Of a stretch of 35,868 nucleotides of DNA, positions 34,735 to 35,868 are shown piece by piece. Source of the stretch: Candidatus Kapaibacterium sp. (GTDB lineage: Bacteria > Bacteroidota > Ignavibacteria > Kapaibacteriales > WFXC01); contig JALWJX010000117.1 of the NCBI GenBank assembly GCA_026996895.1, positions 1 through 35,868 on the forward strand, written 5' to 3'. The notes under the pieces were generated by a model. That model had not been told where the DNA came from. It did not search any database and saw nothing but the letters and a program-made list of their open reading frames with translations. The number at the start of each line of letters is the position of its first letter. The stretch's first letter is position 1. A program made the translations under genes and the position numbers.

Positions 34735-35343
34735 ATGAGAACTATCAAGATCTTTTTGAAAGCAGTAGCCGGAATGGCGGCGATCTTGTTGATGTGGAAT
34801 GTTCTGGGTATTCAGCAGAGTCTGGCGCAGTCGGATACGCCGTGTCTTCCGGATTGTTTTAACGATCAGTGGAGCGATCTTGGAAGCATTGAATGTCAGC
34901 TTGACTGTGGAGTTACGGTTCGTGTCTATTACCGCTATCGCATAGCCTGTCCAGGACCTAACGAGTACTACGATTACTATCTGAGCCACATAGAATTTAT
35001 GGGTGGATCACCTGAGCAGTGCTTGCAGTATTACGGAGGGATGAAGAATTTGATACAGGCTGCTACTGTGTGTTTGCTGGAAGTCAATCCAGCAGAATTT
35101 CCTCCAAAGAATGAAGGAGATTGCGAAGTAAACTGGCGGGTAATGAAGGGACCGTGCTGGTATCGGTCGGGGAATACCTTGAAGCCGTGCGCTTATGAAA
35201 AGTGTTGCTTGGAGTGGTACCAAGTGTGTCGGGTACAGGGAGGTAAGCGGGTGGTGACCAAGATGGAAACTATTGACCCCGGAATCTGCGAAGTGGCACC
35301 ACCAGAATGGAACGCACCGTGGTGTCAACCCGTGTGTGATTAA
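34735..35343 (+). CDS. secreted cysteine-rich protein, unknown function
   Basis: A 202-residue protein with a signal peptide (about 1-31, ending SLAQS). The mature part of about 170 residues has 16 Cys, an even number that suits up to eight disulfides, with spacings such as CLPDC, CQLDC and CAYEKCCLEWYQVC. It is rich in Trp and Tyr. No family is recognised and no T9SS sorting domain is seen. AAGGAG lies about 8 bp before the ATG; an upstream in-frame ATG (MKNKQRRKQ) has no such site. The leader is G-poor, as often seen in well-expressed genes. A strong terminator follows. Confidence 0.8.
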   Translation: MRTIKIFLKAVAGMAAILLMWNVLGIQQSLAQSDTPCLPDCFNDQWSDLGSIECQLDCGVTVRVYYRYRIACPGPNEYYDYYLSHIEFMGGSPEQCLQYYGGMKNLIQAATVCLLEVNPAEFPPKNEGDCEVNWRVMKGPCWYRSGNTLKPCAYEKCCLEWYQVCRVQGGKRVVTKMETIDPGICEVAPPEWNAPWCQPVCD

Positions 35344-35362
35344 GATGGAACTGGCATGTCAG

Positions 35363-35405
35363 GCAGTGGTAGGGAAAACATTTTCCCTGCCACTGTTGTC
35401 ATTTG
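35363..35405 (+). terminator. strong intrinsic terminator
   Basis: CAGTGGTAGGGAAAA pairs with TTTTCCCTGCCACTG (15 bp, one T-G pair) around a 2-nt loop, followed by TTGTCATTTGTT. It lies 20 bp past the stop of the Cys-rich protein gene. Confidence 0.8.
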
Positions 35406-35427
35406 TTGAACAAGACAGGACAGTCCG

Positions 35428-35868
35428 ATGCAGCAGTATATAGCAGGGATCAGTGGAATGGTCTGTTTGGTGCTCTCAGCCTACTCGCAATGGACTACCG
35501 ATTGGGAAACGCAGTATGTACCGAATATTATGCCGGAGCAGCGGAAGCATGCCAGCCGGATGTTCGTGGATTCCGTTTATCGATACTACATCCCCGGCAA
35601 GTTTGTCGCAGCTATTGCCTTTGCCGGACAGGATACAGCGTTTCTGGCATTTTCCGATGGGAGGAGCTTTGTTACTATTATACGCACTACTGATTACGGT
35701 CGGAGCTGGGATTCGGTGTTATATGTGGAGCGGCGGCTGCGAGATCCGGAGAAGTTCGTTGCAATGGATTGGGAGCAGCAGAGCCGACGGCTGTATGTGT
35801 TGATCGATCCGGTGTTGTGGTGGACTGGAGATCTGGGACAGACCTGGCAGAAGGTGGATCTGTCGCAA
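35428..35868 (+). CDS. exported protein with Asp-box (BNR) motifs, 3' end outside window
   Basis: The frame from ATG 35428 stays open to the last base (147 codons), so the gene continues beyond the window. The N-terminus (MQQYIAGISGMVCLVLSAYSQ) is a signal peptide. Two Asp-box motifs of form T-x-D-x-G-x-x-W are present: TTDYGRSW and TGDLGQTW. They mark beta-propeller blades of the sialidase/BNR or photosystem-stability-factor (Ycf48-like) type, common in secreted FCB proteins that often end in a T9SS domain. The enzymatic role, if any, cannot be judged from this part. AGGA lies about 8 bp upstream of the ATG. Confidence 0.82.
   Translation, partial: MQQYIAGISGMVCLVLSAYSQWTTDWETQYVPNIMPEQRKHASRMFVDSVYRYYIPGKFVAAIAFAGQDTAFLAFSDGRSFVTIIRTTDYGRSWDSVLYVERRLRDPEKFVAMDWEQQSRRLYVLIDPVLWWTGDLGQTWQKVDLSQ

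Overview
The window reads as a chromosomal segment of a Gram-negative bacterium of the Fibrobacteres-Chlorobi-Bacteroidetes (FCB) group. The support is a clade II (atypical, Sec-exported) nitrous oxide reductase locus, a type IX secretion (T9SS) C-terminal sorting domain on a DUF1501 protein, a TonB-dependent receptor with an N-terminal carboxypeptidase-regulatory-like domain, and a DksA-like protein with a degenerate zinc finger. It also carries flagellar functions (MotB, FliW, CsrA), which most Bacteroidota lack. Together these point to an Ignavibacteria/Kapabacteria/Chlorobi-like lineage. The taxon is inference; there is no rRNA gene here.

Region 1 (1-6704, + strand) is a respiratory nos operon: a c-type cytochrome (5' end outside the window), nosZ, a NosB-like membrane protein, nosL, nosD, nosF, nosY and a small membrane protein with a C-x8-C-H-x2-C motif. 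From nosL to the small protein the genes overlap or abut. Region 2 (6971-10092, +) looks like a copper supply module: a Met/His-rich YtkA/FixH-like lipoprotein and an OprC/NosA-like TonB-dependent receptor that keeps CxxxM and HxM copper-ligand motifs. It would feed the many copper sites of NosZ. Region 3 (10177-15378, - strand) holds a diheme cytochrome lipoprotein with a hyperacidic insert, a DksA-like protein with a histone-like tail, and a type 2 isoleucyl-tRNA synthetase with a swapped GxHH active-site motif.

Region 4 (15793-18552, +) is pstS-pstC-pstA without a pstB. It runs head-on, with no gap, into region 5 (18553-20699, -): motB, fliW, csrA and a response regulator. A sigma-28-like promoter candidate lies upstream of motB, so the four genes look like a flagellar/post-transcriptional control operon. 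Region 6 (21020-24299, -) is a DUF1800/DUF1501 pair, the second member with a T9SS sorting domain. Region 7 (24474-27217, -) is phnD-phnC-phnE, a second phosphorus-type ABC transporter. Region 8 (27317-31589, +) has sucC, an exported protein of unknown function and a GT4 glycosyltransferase.

Region 9 (31570-35868) starts with a 30-bp repeat pair and a perfect CIRCE operator before groES-groEL. After the groEL terminator comes about 0.9 kb without genes, full of structured repeats: a hairpin family with varied stems, a perfect 28-bp palindrome, and eight identical copies of a 16-bp minisatellite. The window ends with a cysteine-rich secreted protein and the 5' part of an exported protein with two Asp-box (BNR) motifs.
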